From positions 97,321 to 161,320 of the forward strand of contig DBMJ01000023.1 in the NCBI GenBank assembly GCA_002298125.1: a stretch of 64,000 nt of DNA, in the 5' to 3' direction. Positions 25,211 to 33,571 of the stretch are shown here, piece by piece. Position 1 is the first letter of the stretch; the number at the start of each line of letters is the position of its first letter. This stretch comes from Clostridium sp. UBA701. Its GTDB lineage: Bacteria; Bacillota; Clostridia; Clostridiales; Clostridiaceae. Position numbers and translations under genes: made by a program. The notes beneath the pieces were generated by a model that saw nothing but the letters and a program-made list of their open reading frames with translations, did no database searches and was not told the origin of the DNA.

Positions 25211-25480
25211 CTAGCAGTCAGTTTTTTGTTTAAGACTTTTATAATATTCTACATGGAGCAAGGTTTTCAACTCCTTTATATTAAGTACGTATCCAAAGTA
25301 AACTACCCTGCCGTTTATTACTAGGGCTGGAGTCCTTGGGATACCATAGGAATCAATAGTAGCGCTGTTTTTTATAATCGATAGCTTATAATCTATATAG
25401 GGCAGCTTCTCCAAGGCTTTTTTCACATTTTTCTTAAGTCTTTCTAAGTTTTCTCCCTCTCCTAAAATATCTATCTGCAT
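25211..25480 (-). CDS. thioredoxin-fold protein lacking the active-site cysteines
   Basis: About 89 residues from ATG 25480 (GAAGGGTGAG upstream). The frame matches small redox-active disulfide proteins such as the one at 30261: beta strand IDILGEGENLERLKKNVKKAL, then YGIPRTPALVINGRVVYFGYVLNIKEL. The CxxC that normally follows ILGSG is replaced by EGENL, so dithiol chemistry is not possible. The cis-proline (TPAL) remains. It may bind a partner rather than act as a reductase. The only cysteine is the last residue. Confidence 0.75.
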   Translation of the reverse strand: MQIDILGEGENLERLKKNVKKALEKLPYIDYKLSIIKNSATIDSYGIPRTPALVINGRVVYFGYVLNIKELKTLLHVEYYKSLKQKTDC

Positions 25481-25542
25481 GAGTATCTCACCCTTCATTA
25501 TTTATACTTTCAATATATGAAGAATGAGCTTTTAAGCTACTG

Positions 25543-26343
25543 CTATTTGCCTACAGCCTGCGCTATAGCTGCCTGATGCTGTGGGTCCACCTTGTCAGTA
25601 CCATGGGTCTTGCTGTTTTTAAAGTGTACATCTATTACTCCATCCATACCATTACCCTTTACTTCATCCAGGTTATCTCCTGTTCCATAGCCTCCAGACC
25701 TGTTACTTACAGTAGCTCCAGAAGGATAATTGTCCAGTCCTGCATGGGGCATGGCTGCAATAGAGGCTGCTATTCTCTTTCCATTGACCTCTATTACCAC
25801 AGACTTTCTATCCCAGCTCCATCCACCCCATATGGATTTTATGATATTAGTATCATTAATTGTTAGTGCTTCACAGTCAGCATGATTTGTTCCAAAAGTT
25901 CTCTTTATCATAAAGCTTCTTCCTGAATTAACCTCTGTAACTTTTGCTACTGCACCAATAGGGAAAACATATCTAGCCTCACTCCACCAATCCATAGCCA
26001 CACTTCCCTGCACAGGCTTCTCAGTGGTTTTTTTAGTTATTGCTTGTCCACCACGAGATGAAGATTTAATACCGAGAATTGATGATTTACTCGCGGCATC
26101 TTCAGCTTCGGCAACTTTAACCTCTGAGGAAGATGCTTGTCCAGTTTTATATTGAATTAAATTTTCACTTATGTTATCTGACAGCTCTTGAGGAGCCTCC
26201 CCCTCTGAGTATGATATGTTGTTATTTATAGTTTGAAGCTTTTTTTCTTCTAATTTGTATTTATATAGGGAAAACAAGTAAGTACACATTAGAAGAAAAA
26301 CAAACAAAAATGCAGTTTGCGCAAATCTAGTTCTATAATTCAA
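25543..26343 (-). CDS. exported protein of unknown function
   Basis: About 266 residues from TTG 26343, favoured because AGAGGAG is 8 bp upstream (GTG 26352 is too close to it). It has an N-terminal anchor (FAQTAFLFVFLLMCTYLF), a low-complexity Ser/Glu linker to about 110, then a compact domain with FPIGAVAKVTEVNSGRSFMI, FGTNHADCEALT, IWGGWSWDRKSVVIEV and GVIDVHFKNSKTHG. The repeated His/Asp/Cys residues suggest a metal or catalytic site, but no family name is certain. Confidence 0.65.
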   Translation of the reverse strand: MNYRTRFAQTAFLFVFLLMCTYLFSLYKYKLEEKKLQTINNNISYSEGEAPQELSDNISENLIQYKTGQASSSEVKVAEAEDAASKSSILGIKSSSRGGQAITKKTTEKPVQGSVAMDWWSEARYVFPIGAVAKVTEVNSGRSFMIKRTFGTNHADCEALTINDTNIIKSIWGGWSWDRKSVVIEVNGKRIAASIAAMPHAGLDNYPSGATVSNRSGGYGTGDNLDEVKGNGMDGVIDVHFKNSKTHGTDKVDPQHQAAIAQAVGK

Positions 26344-26451
26344 ATGCAGCACTCCTCTCTTTATGACTTAGTAACCATTGTACTATAACAATAGGTTAGG
26401 AGAAACCCTCAATATATGGCAGAGAGGGGCAGTGGTAGTTATAAGCTAACG

Positions 26452-26490
26452 TAAAAGCCCTCTAGCTTAACCAAACTAGAGGGCTTTTGT
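26452..26490. terminator. bidirectional terminator after cadA
   Basis: AAAAGCCCTCTAG pairs with CTAGAGGGCTTTT, with T-runs on both strands. Confidence 0.88.
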
Positions 26491-28617
26491 TTATATTTTT
26501 CCCACTCTCAGTGCTCTTATAGAGTTTAATACTGCTATTACTGACACTCCCACATCCGCAAACACCGCTTCCCACATGGTTGCAAATCCAAAGGCTCCTA
26601 GTGCAAGCACTATAAGCTTAACTCCAAGTGCAAATACAATGTTTTGCACTACAATTCTTCTCGTGCGTTTTGCAATCTTAATGGCGGTGGCAATTTTAGA
26701 AGGCTCATCAGTCATTATCACTACATCTGCTGCTTCTATGGCGGCATCTGAACCCAAGCCTCCCATGGCTATGCCTACATCTGCTCTGGCAAGCACTGGG
26801 GCATCATTGATTCCATCCCCTACAAAAGCTAGCTTGCCCTTGCCAGTCTTATGTGAGTATATCTCTTCCAGCTTTTCAACCTTCTCATGAGGCAGCAGCT
26901 CCGAATATACACCGTTAAGCTTAAGTTTTCTTGCTACCTCTTCCCCTACACTTTTTGTATCCCCCGTAAGCATTATGCTTTTTGTTATGCCAAGCTCCTT
27001 TAATTTTCTTATAGCTTCAGGAGCATCTTCTTTTATTTCATCTGCTATGACAATGTACCCGGCATATTTATCCTCCACAGCCACATGCACTACAGTTCCT
27101 GTGATATTTGCATCATCATAATCTATTTTTTCATTAGTCATAAGCTTTGTATTTCCTGCTAGAATCCTCTTACCACTGACTATAACGCTTATGCCCTGAC
27201 CAGACATCTCCTCATAATTTTCTATTTCACCTTTAATTACTTCCTTTTCATAGGCCTTTAAAATAGAAGTGGCAATGGGATGATTAGAAAAGCTCTCAGC
27301 GTAAGCCGCATATTGAAGCAGCTCCTCCCTAGATACCTCACCTTTAGGTTTTATCTCAGTAACCTTAAAAACTCCCTTGGTAAGGGTGCCGGTTTTATCA
27401 AATACCACTATTTCTACGTCGTTTAATGCTTCTAAATAGTTGCTTCCCTTTATGAGTATTCCTTTTTTAGAAGCTCCACCTATGCCTCCAAAAAATCCCA
27501 GAGGTATGGATACCACCAGCGCACAGGGGCAGGATATTACAAGGAATATGAGCCCCCTATAAAGCCACTGTGAAAAAACTGCACCTTCTATGGCAAGGGG
27601 TGGAATAATGGCTATTAAAAGGGCAGTGATAACAACTGCTGGGGTATAGTATCTGGCAAATTTAGTGATGAAGTTCTCAGTAGGTGCCTTTTTACTGCTG
27701 GCATTTTGCACTAGGTCAAGTATCTTAGAAACTGTAGATTCATCAAATTCCTTAGCAACCTCAATGGTTAGCAAGCCATTTTTATTTATAAATCCGCTGA
27801 GTACCTCACTGTCTTGTCCTACCTCTCTAGGCACAGACTCTCCTGTGAGTGCAGAGGTGTCTACCATGGAGGAGCCTTCTATGACCTTGCCATCTAGAGG
27901 AACCCGCTCTCCTGGTTTAACTATTATAATATCTCCAATTTTCACCTTCTCAGGTGATACCCTTATGGTATCATTTCCACTTTTTAGGTTTGCATAATCT
28001 GGTCTTATATCCATCAGTGCTGTAATAGACCTTCTTGAACGATTAACTGCCATATCCTGAAACAATTCCCCTACCTGATAGAAAAGCATAACTGCAACCC
28101 CCTCTGGGAATTGTCCTATGGCAAAGGCCCCAATGGTTGCAATGCTCATCAGGAAATTTTCATCAAAGACCTGACCCTTTAAAATATTTTTCAATGCTCG
28201 CAGGATTATCTCTCCTCCTACCAGCAAATAACTTATTAGATATATGGATAATTCAACTTCTTTAGGCAGGCTAAATACCGCTGAAACTAAAAATAATGTG
28301 GCTGCTATGACTAGCTTTATTATTTGCTTTTTATTTCCCTCTTCTGCGTTTACATCTTTTGCTGCTGAACCTTTTTCCTGCAGTTTTTCTCTTACCACCA
28401 CATGAGGCTCCATTTTTTTAACTATTTCCACAGTGCTTGCAATAACTCCAGCTACTAGTTTCTCGTCCTCACATTCTATACTTAAGGTCTTAGTTATAAA
28501 ATTCATATTTGCCGAGGATACATCCTGTAGTTCTTGTACCTTTCTTTCAATCTTAGCAGCACAATTAGCACAGTCTAGTCCCTCCAACACCAATTCCCTC
28601 TTAGCTATATCTGACAT
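26491..28617 (-). CDS. cadA: heavy-metal P1B-type ATPase (Cd/Zn/Pb type)
   Basis: 708 residues. An N-terminal metal-binding domain with GLDCANC (about 13-19) is followed by membrane helices, the CPC motif in SCPCALV that selects Zn/Cd/Pb, phosphorylation site DKTGTLTKG, the HP locus (SNHPIATS) and hinge GDGINDAPVLARADVGIAMG. It exports divalent soft metals. An ArsR/SmtB-type operator lies in its promoter region and an ArsR-family regulator is divergent, so metal-induced derepression is likely. Confidence 0.95.
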   Translation of the reverse strand: MSDIAKRELVLEGLDCANCAAKIERKVQELQDVSSANMNFITKTLSIECEDEKLVAGVIASTVEIVKKMEPHVVVREKLQEKGSAAKDVNAEEGNKKQIIKLVIAATLFLVSAVFSLPKEVELSIYLISYLLVGGEIILRALKNILKGQVFDENFLMSIATIGAFAIGQFPEGVAVMLFYQVGELFQDMAVNRSRRSITALMDIRPDYANLKSGNDTIRVSPEKVKIGDIIIVKPGERVPLDGKVIEGSSMVDTSALTGESVPREVGQDSEVLSGFINKNGLLTIEVAKEFDESTVSKILDLVQNASSKKAPTENFITKFARYYTPAVVITALLIAIIPPLAIEGAVFSQWLYRGLIFLVISCPCALVVSIPLGFFGGIGGASKKGILIKGSNYLEALNDVEIVVFDKTGTLTKGVFKVTEIKPKGEVSREELLQYAAYAESFSNHPIATSILKAYEKEVIKGEIENYEEMSGQGISVIVSGKRILAGNTKLMTNEKIDYDDANITGTVVHVAVEDKYAGYIVIADEIKEDAPEAIRKLKELGITKSIMLTGDTKSVGEEVARKLKLNGVYSELLPHEKVEKLEEIYSHKTGKGKLAFVGDGINDAPVLARADVGIAMGGLGSDAAIEAADVVIMTDEPSKIATAIKIAKRTRRIVVQNIVFALGVKLIVLALGAFGFATMWEAVFADVGVSVIAVLNSIRALRVGKI

Positions 28618-28713
28618 ATCAAACCCTCCACCCTATGAAATTTAAAATAATCCTGCAATTTTTATTATGTGCTATTATGTATTTTCTATTAGAAGACAGT
28701 TTATATGATACAT

Positions 28714-28735
28714 CATATGAATGATTGCTCATATG
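28714..28735. promoter_or_regulatory. ArsR/SmtB-type operator between cadA and arsR
   Basis: CATATGA and TCATATG form inverted arms around ATGATTGC, close to the ATATGAxxA...TxxTTCATAT pattern bound by CadC/SmtB repressors. It lies about 97 bp upstream of cadA and 136 bp upstream of arsR. A second AT-rich imperfect repeat (TATACCTATATGGGTATATA) lies nearer arsR at 28828-28847. Confidence 0.6.
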
Positions 28736-28870
28736 TTCTAACATAAATATATGGTATTTTAGAAAAAAAGTCAACCTTCTATCTCTTTAAATATTGACAA
28801 GTTTAATTATAAAAATTATAATTTATATATACCTATATGGGTATATACGTATATATAATGGAGGAAATGC

Positions 28871-29212
28871 ATGGATAAGCTTACTGACTTTTTTAAGATA
28901 GTATCTGATGATACAAGGCTTAGAATACTGATTTTGCTATACCACAAAAAACTATGCGTCTGTGAGATCTGTGGCATAATGGAGGAATCCCAGCCAAAAA
29001 TTTCTAAGCATCTTGGGAAGCTTCGAGATATGGGCCTTGTAAAGGATGAACGGCAGGAACAGTTTATTTTTTACGCCTTAAATATTGAGGACGCTTTGTA
29101 TAAAGCTGTTCTTCAACAAATAGTGGAGAACAAGGATAATTATCCAGTAATTAAAAATGATATAGAAAAGTGCTCTACTGCAGAGAAATATCTACTTACA
29201 TGCAAAAAATAG
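28871..29212 (+). CDS. ArsR-family metalloregulator
   Basis: 113 residues: winged-helix repressor with the alpha-3 cysteine motif LCVCEICGIM (about 35-44) typical of arsenic, cadmium or lead sensing, followed by recognition helix QPKISKHLGKLRDMGLV. Extra cysteines near the C-terminus (KCSTAEKYLLTCKK) may also be ligands. It is the first gene of an operon with the permease and small thioredoxin and is divergent from cadA, so it may control both. Confidence 0.92.
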   Translation: MDKLTDFFKIVSDDTRLRILILLYHKKLCVCEICGIMEESQPKISKHLGKLRDMGLVKDERQEQFIFYALNIEDALYKAVLQQIVENKDNYPVIKNDIEKCSTAEKYLLTCKK

Positions 29213-29228
29213 CAGGAGGATGTTTACT

Positions 29229-30245
29229 ATGAACTTTATATCTTTATTGTTTAGCTGGCTCAATGATCAAATACTAAAAATGACTTGGCTGTCAGAACTA
29301 GTACGTCTGCTAGTAGAAAAGGTTTTTGGAATTTCTATTAAAGAAAGATTAGGAGGCAGTATACATTTCTTTATTTATGACACCATAAAGATCTTCATAC
29401 TGTTGTCTGTTTTAATTTTTCTAATTTCTTATATTCAAAGCTACTTTCCACCGGAAAGAACAAAAAAAATTCTTGGTAGAATTAGAGGAATTAAGGGTAA
29501 TATTCTAGGAGCTCTCCTAGGGACTATCACACCCTTTTGCAGCTGCTCTAGTATACCCATATTTATAGGGTTTACATCTGCTGGTTTACCCTTAGGAGTT
29601 ACCTTCTCTTTTCTCATCTCCTCTCCCCTTGTAGATTTAGCCTCCCTTCTCATACTTATGTCCTTTTTTGGCGCAAAAATCGCAATAGCCTATGTGGTGG
29701 TTGGTTTGATTTTAGCAGTAGCTGGTGGAACTATTATAGATAAATTAAAGATGGAAAAATACATCGAAGGCTATGTGCTGGATATCAAAAATACTGATGC
29801 TGAATTTATTGAGATGACTAGGCAAGAGAGAATCTCCTATTCAAAAAATCAAGTTTTAGACATAGTACAAAGAGTTTGGATTTATATATTAATCGGTGTT
29901 GGTATAGGTGCTGCAATTCACAACTGGATTCCACAATCTGTTGTAGCGACAGTTGTTGGTAAAAACAATCCCTTTGCTGTTTTACTGGCTACTGTGGTGG
30001 GCATACCAATGTACGCTGATATTTTTGGTACTATTCCCATAGCAGAAGCACTCTTTGGCAAAGGCGTAGGAGTGGGAACAGTGCTGTCTTTTATGATGGC
30101 TGTAACTGCACTTTCTCTGCCCTCCATCATTATGTTGAGTAAAGTTGTAAAGCCTAAGCTCTTAGTAATATTTGTATCTATTGTAGCAATAGGTATTATG
30201 ATTATAGGATATGTTTTTAATGCATTTTCATATATTTTTATATAA
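29229..30245 (+). CDS. ArsP/COG0701-family permease
   Basis: 338 residues from ATG 29229, chosen because AGGAGG at 29215-29220 is too close to ATG 29220. About eight membrane segments, with the signature TITPFCSCSSIPIFIGFTSAG and SFLISSPLVD, a central cytosolic loop, and a second half with VVGIPMYADIFGTIPIAEAL. Members with ArsR and a small thioredoxin export organoarsenicals (ArsP), while others have unknown substrates. The CSCSS cysteines are intact. Confidence 0.88.
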   Translation: MNFISLLFSWLNDQILKMTWLSELVRLLVEKVFGISIKERLGGSIHFFIYDTIKIFILLSVLIFLISYIQSYFPPERTKKILGRIRGIKGNILGALLGTITPFCSCSSIPIFIGFTSAGLPLGVTFSFLISSPLVDLASLLILMSFFGAKIAIAYVVVGLILAVAGGTIIDKLKMEKYIEGYVLDIKNTDAEFIEMTRQERISYSKNQVLDIVQRVWIYILIGVGIGAAIHNWIPQSVVATVVGKNNPFAVLLATVVGIPMYADIFGTIPIAEALFGKGVGVGTVLSFMMAVTALSLPSIIMLSKVVKPKLLVIFVSIVAIGIMIIGYVFNAFSYIFI

Positions 30246-30260
30246 ATAAGGAGGAAAATT

Positions 30261-30488
30261 ATGATAATTAAAATTTTAGGTTCTGGCTGTACAAACTGTA
30301 AAAAACTAGAGGAAAATACCAGAAAGGCAGTTGAAGAATTAGGTCTAGATGCCACTATAGTAAAGGTTGCTGACTTTAAGGATATCCTTTCATACGGAGT
30401 TATGAAAACACCTGCTCTTGTAGTAGATGAAAAGGTTAAGGTAATGGGAAGAGTAGTCTCTTCAGAGGAAATCAAGAAATACTTATAG
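30261..30488 (+). CDS. small redox-active disulfide protein (thioredoxin fold)
   Basis: 75 residues: IKILGSGCTNCKKLEENTRK holds the CTNC active site, then YGVMKTPALVVDEKVKVMG with the cis-proline. The family (redox-active disulfide protein 2) is routinely encoded after COG0701 permeases. It ends the arsR-permease operon. It probably supplies reducing power or transfers a metal or arsenical to the permease (inference). Confidence 0.9.
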   Translation: MIIKILGSGCTNCKKLEENTRKAVEELGLDATIVKVADFKDILSYGVMKTPALVVDEKVKVMGRVVSSEEIKKYL

Positions 30489-30493
30489 CATAA

Positions 30494-30517
30494 AAGTTAT
30501 AACTCATGTGGCTGCCA
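30494..30517 (+). repeat. short intergenic repeat, copy 3 (partial)
   Basis: AAGTTATAACTCATGTGGCT then GCCA: it keeps both palindromes of the copies near 5.2 and 7.2 kb but lacks the CTTAAG end. It lies 5 bp after a stop codon. Confidence 0.6.
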
Positions 30518-30626
30518 TTTTCATATTCACATTTTTACTTCCAGCTATCTATAATAATAGTGTAACCTTCTACTATTTACAAAAGAAAGCTTTGTCTAAA
30601 TGCATACGCAGGACAAGGTGATAATT

Positions 30627-30656
30627 ATGTCAAGCTGGAAGGAGTTTTATTTATGA
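30627..30656 (+). CDS. possible 9-codon leader peptide before map
   Basis: ATG preceded by GGACAAGGTGATAATT encodes MSSWKEFYL and stops in ATGA, overlapping the map start. Inside it lies the map Shine-Dalgarno GGAAGGAG, which can pair with CTTCCAGCT at 30538-30546. It may be a translational-coupling leader; it could be chance. Confidence 0.3.
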   Translation: MSSWKEFYL

Positions 30657-31507
30657 TAGTGCGCAGTGAAAAAGATTTGCTTGGACTGTTTAAAATAGGA
30701 AAAATAGTTGCCTTAGCAAGAGATCAGATGATAAAAGCCCTTAAACCAGGAATAACCACAAAAGAACTAGACAACATAGCAAAATATGTCCTAGAGTATT
30801 TTAATGCCCATTCTGCTCCTATGAAGGATTACGGCTTTCCTGCATATAGCTGTATAAGTGTCAATGAAGAAGCTGCTCATGGTATACCCGGCAGCAGAAT
30901 AATTAAACCAGGGGACTTGGTTAATATAGATGTATCTGGAGAGCTAGAAGGGTATTATGCAGATACAGGTGCCAGTGTGGTAGTTGCTAGGGATAAACTA
31001 AAGGAAAGGCTCTGCAGTACTGCTGAAAGAGCTCTATCAAAGGCCCTGGAGGAGGTACAGGCAGGAAGAAGATTAAACAATATAGGAAAGAGAATATATG
31101 AGGAGGCCCGGCAGGAGCATTTTTCTGTTATAAGGAATCTCTCTGGTCACGGCACAGGGAGAAAACTTCATGAATACCCTGAGAATATCTTGACCTATCC
31201 AGATAAAGAAAATAGAGCTGTAATGGAAAAGGGCATGGTGCTGGCGGTAGAGACTTTTATATCCTCAGGTGCCAGAAATGTTGTAAAGGGAAACAACGGT
31301 TGGACCTACTATACTCAAGATAAAAGCTTTGTGGCCCAATATGAGCACACTGTAATAGTAACTGAAGGAAGACCCTTTATATTAACTGATTTGAAAATGC
31401 CCCCCATTAATAAAAATATAGAAAAATCAAAGGAATCCCACAAGGAAGATGTGGAAATACTTGAAGATGTGGAAATTGTTCAACCGGAAGAACTAGAGGA
31501 GCATTAA
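30653..31507 (+). CDS. map: methionine aminopeptidase, type I
   Basis: 284 residues. The pita-bread fold has metal ligands visible in NIDVSGELEGYYADTGASVVV (two Asp), SGHGTGRKLHEYP (His), LAVETFISSG (Glu) and QYEHTVIVTEG (Glu). It removes the N-terminal methionine from nascent proteins. The last 35 residues form an acidic, Glu/Val-rich tail (HKEDVEILEDVEIVQPEELEEH) beyond the normal end, so it is longer than the usual 250. It is probably a second map copy, not the one in the ribosomal protein operon. Confidence 0.93.
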   Translation: MIVRSEKDLLGLFKIGKIVALARDQMIKALKPGITTKELDNIAKYVLEYFNAHSAPMKDYGFPAYSCISVNEEAAHGIPGSRIIKPGDLVNIDVSGELEGYYADTGASVVVARDKLKERLCSTAERALSKALEEVQAGRRLNNIGKRIYEEARQEHFSVIRNLSGHGTGRKLHEYPENILTYPDKENRAVMEKGMVLAVETFISSGARNVVKGNNGWTYYTQDKSFVAQYEHTVIVTEGRPFILTDLKMPPINKNIEKSKESHKEDVEILEDVEIVQPEELEEH

Positions 31508-31541
31508 TAATAAAAACGCCTCATGGGCGTTTTTATTATTT
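31506..31541 (+). terminator. terminator after map
   Basis: AATAATAAAAACGCC pairs with GGCGTTTTTATTATT. Confidence 0.9.
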
Positions 31542-31550
31542 AGACTTATC

Positions 31551-31688
31551 TCATCTAGAGTGTTTGTTTATATATAGATTAAGTGCTTGAACCCCTTTAA
31601 AGGCAACCCCAATTATTGATATGTACATCAACATTCTAACTACGGATTCAATCACTGCAAAGGCGTTAATACTAAAAGAATTTAACAA
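31551..31688 (-). CDS. small membrane protein, 45 residues
   Basis: TTG start with AAGGAGGAG upstream. The sequence MLNSFSINAFAVIESVVRML, then MYISIIGVAFKGVQALNLYI and a short basic tail, reads as one long hydrophobic helix. The strong ribosome binding site supports a real gene. No family recognised. Confidence 0.5.
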   Translation of the reverse strand: MLNSFSINAFAVIESVVRMLMYISIIGVAFKGVQALNLYINKHSR

Positions 31689-31805
31689 TTTCTTTCTCCT
31701 CCTTAAAAATTATTTACACAAATCATTATTACTCTAAAATACTTAATAACTTTATTTTACACATATAGTACAAAATAAAAACTCCCCTTCTTTATAAAAG
31801 GGAGA

Positions 31806-32222
31806 TTAGTCCAACACTTTAAACTTTATCAAAGAATATAACTCCGTATAGGGGGTAATTTCCACAAGCACAGTATATTCCCCTGTTAAAAGCAGTCCGT
31901 TATCTTTCTTATCTACCTTCCAGCCAAAGGGGGTAAAGGCCTCATTTACATACTTCCCCACCCCAGTGGTAAGTGTTAAATAAGAAGCCTCCTTGTCCAT
32001 TACATGGGAATTCTCCGGAAGGGGCATATCTATCTTTGTATTCTTATAGGCTATTTGGGCAGTTCTCTGGGGGCTAGTTTCGCACAAATACATAACTTTA
32101 ATGGTTTTGCTATTGACCTTTTCTGGGCTTTCAAAAAATAATGAATGTAAGATATGTCTGTAGTTAATAGAAATCAGCAGCAATATTGCAAACATAGCAA
32201 GGACCATTCTTCTCTTTTTCAT
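31806..32222 (-). CDS. membrane-anchored protein, unknown (138 aa)
   Basis: A basic start (MKKRR) and one hydrophobic segment (about 6-20) anchor an extracytoplasmic domain of about 115 residues with no recognised motif (LCETSPQRTAQIAYKNTKI, ASYLTLTTGVGKYVNEAF, ILLTGEY-type strands). It lies 86 bp downstream of the deacetylase gene and may share its transcript. Confidence 0.6.
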   Translation of the reverse strand: MKKRRMVLAMFAILLLISINYRHILHSLFFESPEKVNSKTIKVMYLCETSPQRTAQIAYKNTKIDMPLPENSHVMDKEASYLTLTTGVGKYVNEAFTPFGWKVDKKDNGLLLTGEYTVLVEITPYTELYSLIKFKVLD

Positions 32223-32308
32223 GCACTCTCCCCCTTCCTAAAGCTTACTTAATTATCGTAGGCTTTCATTAAAACAAAAGAGGAAAATGTCATTTTTTAT
32301 GTCTTAAA

Positions 32309-33190
32309 TTAACGTATTATTCCAAACTCATAGCCCCTATTTCTAAGCTCCTCAATTATTGCTGGAAGGCCTTCTGCGGTAGTTCTCTTAGCTCCAGCAT
32401 CATGCATTAAAATCACCAGGTGCTCCTTGTCCTCTATCTGGTTTATGATATTTTCCAATATCTTTTCTGGAGGTATATTTTGCCCTTTGGAGTCTTCGCT
32501 ATCTATGTTCCAATCTATATAGCTCATATCCTTTTCCTTAAGATATTCCTTAAAAGTATTTTTATATCTTTCAAAGGAACCTCCAGGGAAGCGAAACAAT
32601 TTGCAGTGGTAGTCCTCTCCCAATATATCACTTAAAATTTTATTAGTATGCTCAATCTCCCAGGCAAAGTTATCCGGGTCATAAACCTCCTTATAGTCAT
32701 GGCTATAGGTATGGTTGCCTATGCTGTGCCCGCTGTCAAACATCTCCTTTATTGTCTCTGGATGCTTCTCTGCCAAGCAGCCCATTACAAAAAATGTGGC
32801 ACATACCCTCTCACTTTTTAGAACCCTTAATATTTCAGGAGTCACTGAGGTGGAGGGCCCATCATCAAAGGTTAAATAGGCAATCTTTACACCGTTCTTT
32901 TTATATATTTCATCTGTGGTGGAGGAGCTGCTGCTCATCTTAACTATTTTTATCCTGCCTGCCTTTTTTTCAATATTTACATCGGTAATAGGCTCTTCCA
33001 CTTCTACCTTGCAAGCTAGTACTATGTGTTTATTATGATTATATGCAAACACTCCCCCTTGCCTTGCACCTTCATAATCGTAGGTTAATAATGCTCCCAA
33101 TATCAATAGTGAGCTTACTGTAGTCATCCAAATTACCCTTTTATTTTTTTTCATGTTGACCACTATTGATTGCACTTTGTCTTTTAACAT
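32309..33190 (-). CDS. polysaccharide deacetylase (NodB domain)
   Basis: 293 residues from ATG 33190 (GGGGGGAGGCACT upstream). A membrane anchor (about 17-37) is followed by a NodB domain with YLTFDDGPSTSVTPEILRVL, metal-binding HSIGNHTYSHDY, FRFPGGSFERY and VILMHDAGAKRTT. All catalytic motifs are intact. It acts on peptidoglycan or another wall glycan outside the cell, like the lipoprotein enzyme at 9.3-10.2 kb, but belongs to a different branch. Confidence 0.93.
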   Translation of the reverse strand: MLKDKVQSIVVNMKKNKRVIWMTTVSSLLILGALLTYDYEGARQGGVFAYNHNKHIVLACKVEVEEPITDVNIEKKAGRIKIVKMSSSSSTTDEIYKKNGVKIAYLTFDDGPSTSVTPEILRVLKSERVCATFFVMGCLAEKHPETIKEMFDSGHSIGNHTYSHDYKEVYDPDNFAWEIEHTNKILSDILGEDYHCKLFRFPGGSFERYKNTFKEYLKEKDMSYIDWNIDSEDSKGQNIPPEKILENIINQIEDKEHLVILMHDAGAKRTTAEGLPAIIEELRNRGYEFGIIR

Positions 33191-33399
33191 AGTGCCTCCC
33201 CCCAAATACCTTCTCATTATATCTATAACATTTATAAATATATTCTATTGATTACATAAAATTCCTCTAATTATTAGTAGAATCATGTAATATTTTTATT
33301 ATAGATATAATTTAGAGCTTCCATTGAAGGGGTAATAAGCTTTAACAAACCAATTCCCAACGAAATAGTTATTCCATAGAAATGGAGGTTAGTTGAACT

Positions 33400-33534
33400 T
33401 TATGTATGGGAAGTCATTGGAAAAAGCACCTCATTAAACAAGGTATTATTAGACCTTACAAACAACGTATCCTCTTGCCTTTCTTTTAAAGATTTAGATA
33501 CTTTATATTCACTTATCATTTTATAACTGCTCAT
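33400..33534 (-). CDS. small ORF, 44 residues, unknown
   Basis: ATG 33534 is preceded by GAGGAGAATT. The product starts MSSYKMISEYKVSKSLKERQ and continues with EDTLFVRSNNTLFNEVLFPM. No homologue recognised; it may be the front of a truncated gene. It is the only readable item in the 33218-33571 gap. Confidence 0.35.
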   Translation of the reverse strand: MSSYKMISEYKVSKSLKERQEDTLFVRSNNTLFNEVLFPMTSHT

Positions 33535-33571
33535 AATTCTCCTCACGTTGTGTTCCTTAAAGCACATCTCC

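Noticed and set aside
25211..25480. A second selenoprotein at the cysteine-less thioredoxin
   Set aside because: There is no in-frame UGA; the active-site positions are sense codons (EGENL).
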